A stretch of 64,000 nucleotides of DNA from positions 62,001 through 126,000 of the forward strand of contig JANQJD010000014.1 in the NCBI GenBank assembly GCA_028281845.1. Direction: 5' to 3'. Numbering within the stretch: the stretch's first letter is position 1; each line of letters starts with the position of its first letter. Under the pieces are notes generated by a model. It was given only the letters and a program-made list of their open reading frames with translations. It was not told the DNA's origin and made no database searches. Source of the DNA: Rhodospirillales bacterium. GTDB lineage: Bacteria > Pseudomonadota > Alphaproteobacteria > Rhodospirillales > Rhodospirillaceae. A program made the translations under genes and the position numbers. Shown here piece by piece: positions 56,312 through 64,000 of this stretch.

Positions 56312-58228
56312 ATGGCTGGTACTTTCGGTGATCCTGAAATTGTTGAACTACAAAAAGATATTCTTATCATTGGTGGTGGGATGGCCGCTTGTGGCACTGC
56401 GCTCGAGGTAAAACGCTGGGCTTCTGACGATGTTTCAATTCTGCTAGTGGACAAAGCGGCGATGGACCGTTCTGGGGCAGTCGCCATGGGGCTTTCAGCT
56501 ATTAATACTTATCTTGGGGACCAAACACCAGAAGACTATTGCCGCATGGTTTCTGCCGATCTGATGGGTATTACCCGTGACGATCTGGTTTACGACGTTG
56601 GCCGTCATGTTGATGATACGGTCCATCTTTTTGAGGAATGGGGTCTACCAATATGGAAGGCCAAGGGCAGTGAGGGCATGGCCTTGAAAGACGGCGCTAA
56701 ACCCGTTCGTTCAGGGAAATGGCAGATCATGATTAACGGCGAGTCCTATAAGCCGATCGTAGCGGAAGCTGCAAAGAAAGCGCTTGGAATTGAGAACATC
56801 ATCGAACGTTGCTTCATCGTGAAGATGCTGCTTGATAAAAATGAGCAAAACCGCGTTGCTGGAGCAGTTGGGTTTTCTGTGCGTGAGCACAAGCTTTATG
56901 TGATAAAAGCGAATGCTATTTTATTAGTAGCAGGTGGAGCAGTGAATATTTTCCGACCACGCTCTCTCGGTGAAGGTATGGGTAGAACATGGTATCCAGT
57001 GTGGAACGCAGGGTCGACATATGCTATGGCAGCAGAGTGTGGAGCCGAATTAACCATGATGGAGAATAGGTTTGTGCCGGCGCGCTTCAAAGATGGTTAT
57101 GGCCCCGTCGGGGCGTGGTTTCTACTCTTCAAGTCTCAGGCTCTGAACGGCTATGGCGAGAATTATGTCATCAAGAATGCGGACATGTTGAAGGAGTTTG
57201 CCCCATATGACACCGCTGCGGTTGTGCCAACCTGTTTACGCAACCATGCTATGTTGAAAGAAATGAAGGAAGGCCGTGGTCCCATCATCATGGACACACC
57301 GGCCGCAATGAAAAAACTCTCTGAAACTATGACTCCACGAGAGATTAAACATCTCGAGGCAGAGGCATGGGAAGATTTTCTCGACATGTGTATTGGCCAA
57401 GCTGGTGTATGGGCAGGTATGAACATTAGACCTGAGGAGAGTGCTTCTGAACTAATGCCAACCGAGCCCTATCTGTTAGGCTCTCATTCTGGTTGCTGTG
57501 GAATTTGGGTGTCAGGGCCTGCAGATATTGCACCGCCAGAATGGCAGTGGGGTTACAATCGTATGACTACCGTCAATGGTTTGTTTACAGCTGGTGATGG
57601 TGTCGGTGCGTCTGGCCATAAATTTTCCTCTGGATCGCATACAGAAGGCCGTATTGCTGGTAAGGCAATGGTTAAATTTGTTCGTGACCATCAGGGCTTC
57701 AAGCCTGAGTTCAAAAATCCTGTTCAAGAAATTACTGAAGAAATATACAAGCCAGTTCGTAACTACATTGAACATAAAGACAAGACAACTTCTGAAGATG
57801 TCAATCCTTATTATATTTCTCCTAAAATGTTTCAAATGCGTTTACAGAAGTACATGGATGAATACGTGGCTGGTGTGTCTACCTACTATACAACAAACGC
57901 TAAGATGCTCGAAATAGGACTTAAGCATTTACAGTGGTTAAAAGAAGATTCTCTCAAGTTAAAGGCAAAGGATTTGCACGAGCTACTCAGGGCATGGGAG
58001 AATTATCACCGTCTACGAGCAGCTGAGGCGCATTTGCGGCATATTTTGTTCCGTGAGGAAACGCGCTATCCTGGGTTCTTCTACCGTGCTGATTTTCCAA
58101 AGTTGGATGAGGCTAATTGGAAGTGTTTTGTTAATTCACGGATGGATCCGGAGACAGGAGAATGGGTGCTGAAGAAAATTCAGCACAAAGATCTCGTCGA
58201 AAAGCACTACGGTGGTCAGAACCACTGA
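56312..58228 (+). CDS. aprA: Adenylylsulfate reductase alpha subunit
   Basis: AprA is the FAD catalytic subunit, interconverting sulfite plus AMP with APS. At 638 residues it begins DILIIGGGMAACGTALEVKRW and shows RSGAVAMGLSAINTYLG, AGGAVNIFRPRSLGEGMGRTWYP and the GDGVGASGHKFSSGSHTEGR flavin region. The frame is intact. Sulfate adenylyltransferase, AprM or Qmo genes, the usual partners, are not within this window. The 160-nt gap after aprB has CCGCC/GGCGG and CCCGT/ACGGG small hairpins. Confidence 0.97.
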   Translation: MAGTFGDPEIVELQKDILIIGGGMAACGTALEVKRWASDDVSILLVDKAAMDRSGAVAMGLSAINTYLGDQTPEDYCRMVSADLMGITRDDLVYDVGRHVDDTVHLFEEWGLPIWKAKGSEGMALKDGAKPVRSGKWQIMINGESYKPIVAEAAKKALGIENIIERCFIVKMLLDKNEQNRVAGAVGFSVREHKLYVIKANAILLVAGGAVNIFRPRSLGEGMGRTWYPVWNAGSTYAMAAECGAELTMMENRFVPARFKDGYGPVGAWFLLFKSQALNGYGENYVIKNADMLKEFAPYDTAAVVPTCLRNHAMLKEMKEGRGPIIMDTPAAMKKLSETMTPREIKHLEAEAWEDFLDMCIGQAGVWAGMNIRPEESASELMPTEPYLLGSHSGCCGIWVSGPADIAPPEWQWGYNRMTTVNGLFTAGDGVGASGHKFSSGSHTEGRIAGKAMVKFVRDHQGFKPEFKNPVQEITEEIYKPVRNYIEHKDKTTSEDVNPYYISPKMFQMRLQKYMDEYVAGVSTYYTTNAKMLEIGLKHLQWLKEDSLKLKAKDLHELLRAWENYHRLRAAEAHLRHILFREETRYPGFFYRADFPKLDEANWKCFVNSRMDPETGEWVLKKIQHKDLVEKHYGGQNH

Positions 58229-58280
58229 GAGTACAGTACATACATAGATAGAAAGGCCGTTCGCTTTTTTCATTTGGTGT

Positions 58281-58310
58281 AGCAGAGAGGGGTGCCCTCC
58301 CTTCTCTGCT
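58281..58310 (+). other. 12-bp hairpin downstream of aprA
   Basis: AGCAGAGAGGGG / CCCTTCTCTGCT with a 6-nt loop and one wobble pair. There is no T-run. It lies between aprA and the YkgJ-type gene and may stabilise the aprBA mRNA or lower read-through. Confidence 0.6.
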
Positions 58311-58341
58311 GGTCGGAATTCGGAATAGGGTCCCTCTCTCT

Positions 58342-59211
58342 ATGGAAAAACAGTCCAGACATGTAGAGGAGATTTTCTCCAGTGTACGCAGTGGAACTGC
58401 CATCAGTAGTCCTGTTGTGCCAGTGCAGCTCCAGTCAAGTGATACTTTTGTGTTTCACTGTTACCAGGGAATCGCCTGCTGGAATCAGTGTTGCCACGGT
58501 GCTGATCTGACTCTTACCCCTTACTGTATTCTGCGTCTTTCCCGGCGTCTCAACATCCGGCCAAAGGACTTCCTGGCTCAATGGACTGTGCCAGCTTTAT
58601 GGGAAAGAGCGGGACTGCCTGTTGCAAAGTTGAAGATGGGAGGAGAAAATGGTGATGGACCGTGTCCCTTTATTACGGAAAAAGGCTGTAGTGTTTATGA
58701 TGATAGACCTGTCACGTGCCGTTACTATCCTTTAGGTCTTGCAACAAGAGAAATGAAAGAGGATTTTTATTTTTCTGTTCAGGAGAGTTATTGCCGTGGT
58801 CATGATGAAATTTGTGAGCAAAGTGTTGGAACATTCCGTTCCATCCAAGGGATAGAAGACTACGATAAAGTGAATCGTGGGTGGATGGATGTGATGATGA
58901 AAGCTGCATCGTGGAAGACGCTCGGCGGTCCGTATGGTAAAGAAATGACATCCCAGACAAAAAAAATGTTCTTTATGGTCTCCACGGATGTAGACGCCTT
59001 GCGGCATTTTGTTTTTCATACCCGCTTTCTCGAGACTTATGAAGTGTCCGATGAAACCATCAACACCATTCTGTATGATGATGAAGCACTGCTTAAACTA
59101 GGATTTAACTGGCTGAAAAACGTGCTTTTTAACGAGAAAACCATTATGATAAAAGAGCATGTCCTACGGGCTGCCGTTTCCAAAGCAAGAGAAACTTTTG
59201 GTGCTTCATAG
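58342..59211 (+). CDS. YkgJ family cysteine-cluster protein
   Basis: A 289-residue protein with the YkgJ/CxxCC-type zinc-or-iron-binding cluster: Cys40, Cys46, Cys50, Cys51 and Cys62 (FHCYQGIACWNQCCHG), followed by GPCPFITEKGCSVYDDRPVTCRYYPLG. The C-terminal 130 residues are helical with no named domain. Function is unknown. It lies 113 nt after aprA in the same orientation, so it may support APS reductase or handle its clusters; that is inference. Confidence 0.82.
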   Translation: MEKQSRHVEEIFSSVRSGTAISSPVVPVQLQSSDTFVFHCYQGIACWNQCCHGADLTLTPYCILRLSRRLNIRPKDFLAQWTVPALWERAGLPVAKLKMGGENGDGPCPFITEKGCSVYDDRPVTCRYYPLGLATREMKEDFYFSVQESYCRGHDEICEQSVGTFRSIQGIEDYDKVNRGWMDVMMKAASWKTLGGPYGKEMTSQTKKMFFMVSTDVDALRHFVFHTRFLETYEVSDETINTILYDDEALLKLGFNWLKNVLFNEKTIMIKEHVLRAAVSKARETFGAS

Positions 59212-59283
59212 TGATGATAATGCAATTGTTCAATAACAATAACATGTGTCACACACACAGGAATTGACGTAAGGGAAGATCTG

Positions 59284-59739
59284 ATGATTGTGGCGGCCGA
59301 GACGGTCACAGGTGGGCACTTTGTGCTATATCGCGATATGATTGGTCTGAAGGCAGTGCGCCATGGCAAGGATCACGTAAACCACTATTTTGTTCCGCTT
59401 GATGCTCCCGTTAATCAGCTTAATCAGCCTATGACCGTAGTCTATTTAGATAATGCAGCGAAAGTGCGGGACTGTCACAACAATTTTGATCTTAACTTAG
59501 AACCTCTTGTACGGTGCACCCCTATTGCGGTAGGGGATATTCTTGTTAATCTGACCGGTACTTATATCAAAGCATGTGAAAAAACGAAAGGTATCATATC
59601 TTTCGTTTATATTGATCTTGAAAACGGTGAGCTGCGGCGCCGCCAGGAGCGGCAGATCAGCGCAGTTTATCGCTGGATCTTAACATGCACTGGGATTGAT
59701 CCGCGACAGCAATCAGAATCCATTCCCTCTCTTGCATGA
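59284..59739 (+). CDS. Conserved-looking protein of unknown function
   Basis: I do not recognise this 151-residue protein. It is not hydrophobic and has no signal peptide. The predicted structure is mixed: beta-rich N-terminus (GGHFVLYRDMIGLKAVRHGKDHV), a central strand VVYLDNAAKVRDCHNNFDLNLEP, a turn VGDILVNLTGTYIKACE, and a basic C-terminal helix. GGGAAG precedes the ATG. It follows the YkgJ-type gene by 72 nt and ends before a good terminator, so it closes the apr cluster. A role in sulfur oxidation is possible only by association. Confidence 0.7.
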   Translation: MIVAAETVTGGHFVLYRDMIGLKAVRHGKDHVNHYFVPLDAPVNQLNQPMTVVYLDNAAKVRDCHNNFDLNLEPLVRCTPIAVGDILVNLTGTYIKACEKTKGIISFVYIDLENGELRRRQERQISAVYRWILTCTGIDPRQQSESIPSLA

Positions 59740-59820
59740 GAAAGTACACAAATAAAGTGTAACTGTTCTTCATCTAACTCATATAGCTGTGCCGACTCTA
59801 CTATTGTATAACTCTGGGGA

Positions 59821-59851
59821 ATCTGTGCGTGCCGCAGATCGATATTTTTTT
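59821..59851 (+). terminator. Rho-independent terminator closing the apr cluster
   Basis: A 7-bp stem ATCTGTG / CGCAGAT (one wobble) with CGTGC loop is followed by CGATATTTTTTT. It is 80 nt past the preceding stop. Its T-run overlaps the left arm of a second inverted repeat. Confidence 0.7.
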
Positions 59852-59909
59852 GCCCTGGAAAGGGAGCTTGAGGTGGTAGACATCTTTCTCCCGCGATTTC
59901 CAGGGCAAA
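59849..59909. promoter_or_regulatory. 13-bp perfect inverted repeat upstream of folE
   Basis: TTTGCCCTGGAAA and TTTCCAGGGCAAA are exact complements separated by 35 nt, ending 88 nt before the folE start. It could be a long mRNA hairpin or a DNA-binding site. Because its left arm overlaps the terminator T-run, the two structures may compete. Confidence 0.55.
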
Positions 59910-59997
59910 GAGCATGTACGAGCGAAATGCCATAAAAGCAGAACGTCCGGACAGTTCACTCTCTCAAGACTGTACAAGCGGTCAGAAAGGAGGGAAC

Positions 59998-60639
59998 GTG
60001 AATCTTCTTTATCCGCGAGAGAGCGCTCAGATCAATACCTGTCTGCGCCGTCCCAGCCGTGAGGAAGCGGAGGCAGCGGTTCGTACGTTACTACTCTGGG
60101 CAGGTGACGATCCAGACCGTGAGGGACTATGTGAAACTCCTAAACGTGTTGTGAAAGCGTACGAAGAATTTTTCTCTGGTTATCATCAGGACCCAGAGGA
60201 GATCTTGCGGCGCACTTTTGAGGAAATAGAGGGCTATGATGAGATCGTAGCACTTCGCGATATCCGCTTTGAATCCCACTGTGAACATCATATTACCCCT
60301 ATTAATGGGAAAGCACATGTGGCTTATTTGCCGGATAAGAAAGTTGTAGGTATTAGTAAGCTTGCTAGAGTTGTAGAGCTTTATGCTAGAAGGTTGCAAG
60401 TTCAGGAGAAAATGACAGCACAGATTGCTAATACCATCAACGATGTCCTCCGTCCTAAAGGAGTCGCCGTGGTTATTGAAGCTACTCATCAATGTATCAC
60501 GAGCCGCGGTGTTCATAAGCCTGGTGTTACCATGGTCACTAGTCGTATGCTAGGAGCTTTCCGCGAGGAATCCACCACGCGTCGCGAATTCCTGACTCTT
60601 ATTAGCCCTTCTAATGCCAATCTTACCAGCATGATGTGA
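59998..60639 (+). CDS. folE: GTP cyclohydrolase I
   Basis: FolE converts GTP to dihydroneopterin triphosphate for folate. Zinc ligands are in ESHCEHH and [27 protein letters not shown] and [21 protein letters not shown] are typical. I choose the GTG at 59998, placed ideally after AAAGGAGG, giving 213 residues; an ATG at 59914 would add 28 non-conserved residues. The C-terminus extends about 10 residues beyond the usual end. Confidence 0.95.
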   Translation: MNLLYPRESAQINTCLRRPSREEAEAAVRTLLLWAGDDPDREGLCETPKRVVKAYEEFFSGYHQDPEEILRRTFEEIEGYDEIVALRDIRFESHCEHHITPINGKAHVAYLPDKKVVGISKLARVVELYARRLQVQEKMTAQIANTINDVLRPKGVAVVIEATHQCITSRGVHKPGVTMVTSRMLGAFREESTTRREFLTLISPSNANLTSMM

Positions 60640-60974
60640 TAATGATAATGGTAGAGGGGAATGTTTGCTGCCATGGCAGGTGTGGCACAATAGGACATGA
60701 AGATGAGCTGTGGTCGCGGCGCAGGCGGGCTCTGCGCTAGGAGAGCACAGAGGTCCAGTGTGGCCTGTCCGCTGCTGCTTGCTCTGTCTATTGCGAAGAA
60801 AATTGTGTGGCCTTGGTTTGAGGTTGACACGTGGGTGTGTGTCACCGTATTGACTTCCTGGTACTCTGCCGTAACGCACGCGCTTTGTAGGGTGGCTTGC
60901 TTGGGGCGTAGCGATTTTTTTGTTCTAAAAAAAACTATATTTATTCATGAAGAACGCGGGGCGGGAGAAACGCC
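60640..60974. other. Spacer between folE and thrB, no gene
   Basis: No supported gene. A GCCATGGC palindrome near 60668-60675 is short. GGGAGA before 60975 is the thrB ribosome site. Confidence 0.4.
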
Positions 60975-61943
60975 ATGGCGGTCTACACGGAGGTTTCAGA
61001 TGAGGACCTGAGCCGTTTTGTCGCTGAGTACGACATTGGCAGGGTGATTTTCTGCAAAGGCATTGCTGAGGGAGTCGAAAATTCCAATTTCCTTTTACAA
61101 ACAGATCGTAAGGCATTCATTCTAACCATATACGAGAAACGCGTAAAGGTTGACGATCTTCCGTTTTTCCTTGATCTGATGGAATATTTAGCGTTAGCTG
61201 GTGTTGCGTGTCCCACACCACTGCGCGGACGCGATGGTTGTGCGTTGCGCACTTTATGTGGTAGGCCAGCAGCCGTGGTCACATTTCTCGCCGGTATCTG
61301 TCCTCAGCGAGTGACTCCCATGCACTGTCTTGCTTTAGGTGAAGCCCTCGCCAGGTTACATCTAGCGGGGAGGAGTTATCCGAAGGTACGTCACAACACC
61401 CTGTCAGTAAGCAATTTGCGCCCGTTGTTTGAAGTGGAAGCCAAACGCGCGAATTCTGTTTTTCCTGGTCTTGCGGACGAGATTCGGGATGAACTCGATC
61501 ATCTTGAGAAATCTTGGCCAGCGGCCCTGCCGAGCGGCATCATTCATGCGGATCTTTTCCCAGATAACGTATTCTTTCATAATGAAAGTATTAGTGGTGT
61601 GATAGATTTTTATTTCGCTTGCAACGACTTTCTCGCTTATGACATTGCCGTCTGCCTAAACGCTTGGTGTTTTGAATCTGACGGGACTTTCAACGTTATA
61701 AAAGGACGGTGGCTTGTATCAGCCTATCATCGTGTTCGTCCTTTGACTGAAATGGAAATTTCAACGCTGCCTTTACTAGCCCGGGGAGCAGCCATGAGGT
61801 TCTTACTTACACGGCTATACGACTGGCTAAACACACCAACAGGTGCATTTGTGAAACCTAAGAATCCACTAGAGTACGTTCGTAAAATGCATTTTCATCG
61901 TCGTACAACTCACCCAAAATCTTATGGCGTTGTTACTGTTTGA
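60975..61943 (+). CDS. thrB: Homoserine kinase (APH-type)
   Basis: This threonine-pathway kinase belongs to the aminoglycoside-phosphotransferase fold used by alphaproteobacteria and pseudomonads, not the GHMP fold. It begins [20 protein letters not shown], has [12 protein letters not shown], the catalytic [13 protein letters not shown] (HxDLxxxN) and [19 protein letters not shown]. At 322 residues it has family length. It overlaps rnhA by 20 nt, the typical thrB-rnhA pairing. Confidence 0.95.
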   Translation: MAVYTEVSDEDLSRFVAEYDIGRVIFCKGIAEGVENSNFLLQTDRKAFILTIYEKRVKVDDLPFFLDLMEYLALAGVACPTPLRGRDGCALRTLCGRPAAVVTFLAGICPQRVTPMHCLALGEALARLHLAGRSYPKVRHNTLSVSNLRPLFEVEAKRANSVFPGLADEIRDELDHLEKSWPAALPSGIIHADLFPDNVFFHNESISGVIDFYFACNDFLAYDIAVCLNAWCFESDGTFNVIKGRWLVSAYHRVRPLTEMEISTLPLLARGAAMRFLLTRLYDWLNTPTGAFVKPKNPLEYVRKMHFHRRTTHPKSYGVVTV

Positions 61944-62394
61944 CCGTGCTCTTCTAGATGAATCTCTAGTTGAGATATTCACAGATGGTGCTTGCTCAGA
62001 AAACCCTGGCCCAGGAGGCTGGGGCGCTATACTGCGCTGCCAAGGAATAGAGAAAGAGTTATCTGGAAATGCATTTCATACTACAAATAATCGCATGGAG
62101 TTAACGGCGGTGATTGAGTCCTTGAAAGCCTTGCATTGTGCTTGTCAGGTGAACCTCTACACTGACAGCCAATATGTTCAAAAAGGTATTTGTCACTGGA
62201 TTCATGGATGGAAGAGAAACAATTGGAAAACGGCAACACATCAACCAGTGAAAAATAGGGACCTATGGGAAAAACTAGAATTCGTCTCAAGACGGCATCA
62301 TATTGTCTGGCATTGGATCCGTGGGCATGGTGGTCATTCTGAGAATGAGCGTGCTGACGCCCTTGCGCGTGCAAGTTTAAAACTTGTGCGATAA
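61924..62394 (+). CDS. rnhA: Ribonuclease HI
   Basis: RNase HI degrades RNA in RNA-DNA hybrids. All four catalytic acids are visible: Asp21 (IFTDGACS), Glu59 (NRMELTAV), Asp81 (LYTDSQYV) and Asp145 (NERADALA). The basic handle region [10 protein letters not shown] is kept. The 156-residue frame starts at ATG 61924 inside the thrB 3' end. Confidence 0.96.
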   Translation: MALLLFDRALLDESLVEIFTDGACSENPGPGGWGAILRCQGIEKELSGNAFHTTNNRMELTAVIESLKALHCACQVNLYTDSQYVQKGICHWIHGWKRNNWKTATHQPVKNRDLWEKLEFVSRRHHIVWHWIRGHGGHSENERADALARASLKLVR

Positions 62395-62544
62395 ATTGAT
62401 ATGACTCTCTAATATGGACATGAATATTATTGCAATATTTCTCTTTTAAAATGCAATATTTTAAGATTTTTTCCCCCTTTACTGGGAAAGATTTTGTAGG
62501 AGAATATACAGCGCCAAGCAGGTAAGCAGGAATGGGGGCATCTC

Positions 62545-63585
62545 GTGTCCGATGACATTTGTCGTACTGATTATAGCACTGATATAGTCGTCATTGGCGC
62601 TGGAGCAGTTGGATTGTTTTCCGTTTTCGCCTGTGGCATGTTAAAATTCCACTGTCATGTGATAGACACACTAGAGTCAATTGGCGGTCAACTCACTACA
62701 TTGTATCCTGAGAAGCCTATCTTTGACATTCCTGGTCACCCCTATATTTTAGCTGCCGACCTCATTTCCAAGTTGAAAGAACAAACGGTACCGTTTCACC
62801 CTACATTTCACCTAGGTCAGCGAGTCGAGCAGCTGCAATCCCAGCCCACTGGGCACTTTCTCGTGACTACTGTCAAAGGAACACGTATTATCTGTCGGGC
62901 TGTCATCATCGCCGCTGGTGTTGGCGCTTTTATTCCTAACAAGCCGCCAGTGTCCGGTCTAGAATTTTTTGAGGGGAAGAGTGTCTTCTACGGAATTCGT
63001 CGTCGTGAGGATTTTATCGGAAAAAGAATACTCATTGCCGGCGGTGGTGATTCTGCAGTCGACTGGGCCTTGTCTCTGCTAGACATAGCCTCGCGGGTGA
63101 TTGTAATACATCGCCGGTCTAAATTTCGCGCTGCTCCAAACAATGCTCTCCGTTTGCAGCAATTAGCACAAGCAGGACGCCTAGATCTGGTTGTACCATA
63201 TCATCTGCACAGTCTGGAGGGCCGTGATGGACAGTTGAAAGCTGTTATTGTTACTACGCTGGATGGAAAGCGCAAACGTCTTGAAACAGATGTTCTGGTA
63301 TCATTTTTTGGTTTGGCACAGGAGCTTGGACCAATTCGTAAGTGGGGACTTGTTCTTGATCGTAATAACGTTGTTATTAATCAAGAAACTTGCATGACGA
63401 GTAATAATGGTATCTTTGCAGCTGGAGATATTGCTATTTATCCAGGGAAGCTTAAGCTTCTTCTCACAGGTTTCGCGGAGGCCGCTCGTGCCGCCCATAG
63501 TGCTCACGCATTTATCTATCCGGATCAGGCTCTTCATTTTGAGCACTCGACTACGACTGGAGTGCCCACCCTCAAGAGCGAATAA
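62545..63585 (+). CDS. Ferredoxin/flavodoxin-NADP reductase (thioredoxin-reductase-like, type 2)
   Basis: A 346-residue FAD/NADPH enzyme without the CxxC of thioredoxin reductase. The FAD motif is VVIGAGAVGLFSVFACG with ESIGGQLTTLYPEKPIFDIPG, the NADPH motif is ILIAGGGDSAVDWAL, and the late motif is GIFAAGDIAIYPGKLKLLLTGFAEAA. This matches the YumC-type ferredoxin-NADP reductases that shuttle electrons between NADPH and ferredoxin. The start is a GTG. The 3' end overlaps the convergent gene by 14 nt. Confidence 0.9.
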   Translation: MSDDICRTDYSTDIVVIGAGAVGLFSVFACGMLKFHCHVIDTLESIGGQLTTLYPEKPIFDIPGHPYILAADLISKLKEQTVPFHPTFHLGQRVEQLQSQPTGHFLVTTVKGTRIICRAVIIAAGVGAFIPNKPPVSGLEFFEGKSVFYGIRRREDFIGKRILIAGGGDSAVDWALSLLDIASRVIVIHRRSKFRAAPNNALRLQQLAQAGRLDLVVPYHLHSLEGRDGQLKAVIVTTLDGKRKRLETDVLVSFFGLAQELGPIRKWGLVLDRNNVVINQETCMTSNNGIFAAGDIAIYPGKLKLLLTGFAEAARAAHSAHAFIYPDQALHFEHSTTTGVPTLKSE

Positions 63586-64000
63586 CTCTGGCTGATTCTG
63601 GAAGAGCGAAGAGCGTCTGAGCAGAAAGCCAAGAGACATGCGGGTGCAGATGAGTACGCCATAGAAGGTTAGAGAGAAATTTCCATGCGGCTTCGTCATG
63701 GAAGGGATGATGGGTCATGATTCCTGTTGGCTCATCTGAATCGACTTTTCCTAGTCGGCGGTTCTGCAGGTGATGAACCAATTGAGTAAGTGCCTGATCA
63801 AGGCCACAGAAACGCTTTGTTTCCCAGTTCATCACATCCATATGCACATTCACCTGTTGCAACCCAAACACTGGCTGCGCCCATCGACGTGGTCCCCACA
63901 TTGAAAGGCCACGCAGTCCTATGATAGGCAGAGAGCTGAGAAGATCGCTAGGTAAACGATTCCATGGTGGAACTAAAACAGGGAGAAAATTGGGCAAACC
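63572..64000 (-). CDS. Polysaccharide deacetylase-like protein (5' end cut by window)
   Basis: Only the C-terminal 142 residues are inside the window. FLPVLVPPWNRLPSDLLSSLP, GLRGLSMWGPRRW and EPTGIMTHHPFHDEAAWKFLSNLL resemble the carbohydrate-esterase-4-like proteins of Rhodospirillales, with the His-rich region that would bind metal. The frame continues past the right edge with no stop. Substrate unknown. Confidence 0.72.
   Translation of the reverse strand, partial: GLPNFLPVLVPPWNRLPSDLLSSLPIIGLRGLSMWGPRRWAQPVFGLQQVNVHMDVMNWETKRFCGLDQALTQLVHHLQNRRLGKVDSDEPTGIMTHHPFHDEAAWKFLSNLLWRTHLHPHVSWLSAQTLFALPESARVIRS

Overview
This window looks like chromosome from a sulfur-oxidising alphaproteobacterium, probably of Rhodospirillales type. 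The alphaproteobacterial signs are a GcrA cell-cycle regulator, DUF6489 placed next to mnmE, and the rsmG-parA-parB block with a parS site. The sulfur signs are dissimilatory adenylylsulfate reductase (aprBA), a sulfur-globule envelope protein, and a DsrC-family protein. Genes are separated by unusually long AT-rich spacers full of short tandem duplications, no mobile element is visible, and several operons are scattered (carA and carB lie 30 kb apart). This suggests a reduced, decaying genome such as that of an obligate symbiont. The thiotrophic flatworm symbiont lineage Candidatus Riegeria would fit, but that is inference and not tested here.

Layout. Positions 1-8.7 kb: an N-acetylmuramoyl-alanine amidase (cut by the left edge), an alpha/beta hydrolase, a glycosyltransferase, gcrA, xthA-cobK, the phosphonate pair ppd-phnW, and a cysteine-free DsrC-like protein. 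Positions 8.9-16.3 kb, all minus strand: suhB, efp, the cobalamin genes cbiX-cobH-cobL, lysA and a nitronate monooxygenase-like gene. Positions 16.8-26.7 kb: greA, carB, a Lon-like protease, a quinone oxidoreductase, prs and tRNA-Gln. Positions 26.8-33.4 kb: parB-parA-rsmG-mnmG facing away from DUF6489-mnmE, a typical origin-proximal block. Positions 33.5-38 kb: a dynamin-like GTPase, then a likely operon of sulfur-globule protein, LolA-like periplasmic protein and orphan ParA ATPase. Positions 38.6-47.6 kb: an SCP2/adaptor/RND export operon, a Met-rich coiled-coil membrane protein, an L-2-hydroxyglutarate oxidase-like enzyme and a CDP-alcohol phosphotransferase. Positions 47.8-55.5 kb: rpsU, ubiK, tRNA-Arg, carA, dnaG, manC and ubiD. 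Positions 55.7-64 kb: aprBA, a YkgJ-type Cys-cluster protein, an unknown protein, folE, thrB-rnhA, a ferredoxin-NADP reductase and a polysaccharide-deacetylase-like gene cut by the right edge.

How the genes fit together. AprBA oxidises sulfite in the cytoplasm, while the globule protein would coat stored sulfur. UbiD and UbiK serve ubiquinone synthesis for respiration. CobK, CobL, CobH and CbiX are part of a cobalamin pathway. Ppd and PhnW make or use 2-aminoethylphosphonate.

Three observations stand out. First, cobH, cobL and rpsU each have a clear Shine-Dalgarno sequence and a conserved N-terminus but no ATG, GTG or TTG start, only ATA or CTG. Second, an orphan ParA is co-oriented with the sulfur-globule gene, behind a strong intercistronic hairpin. 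Third, spacers are pervaded by perfect 8-31 bp tandem duplications.
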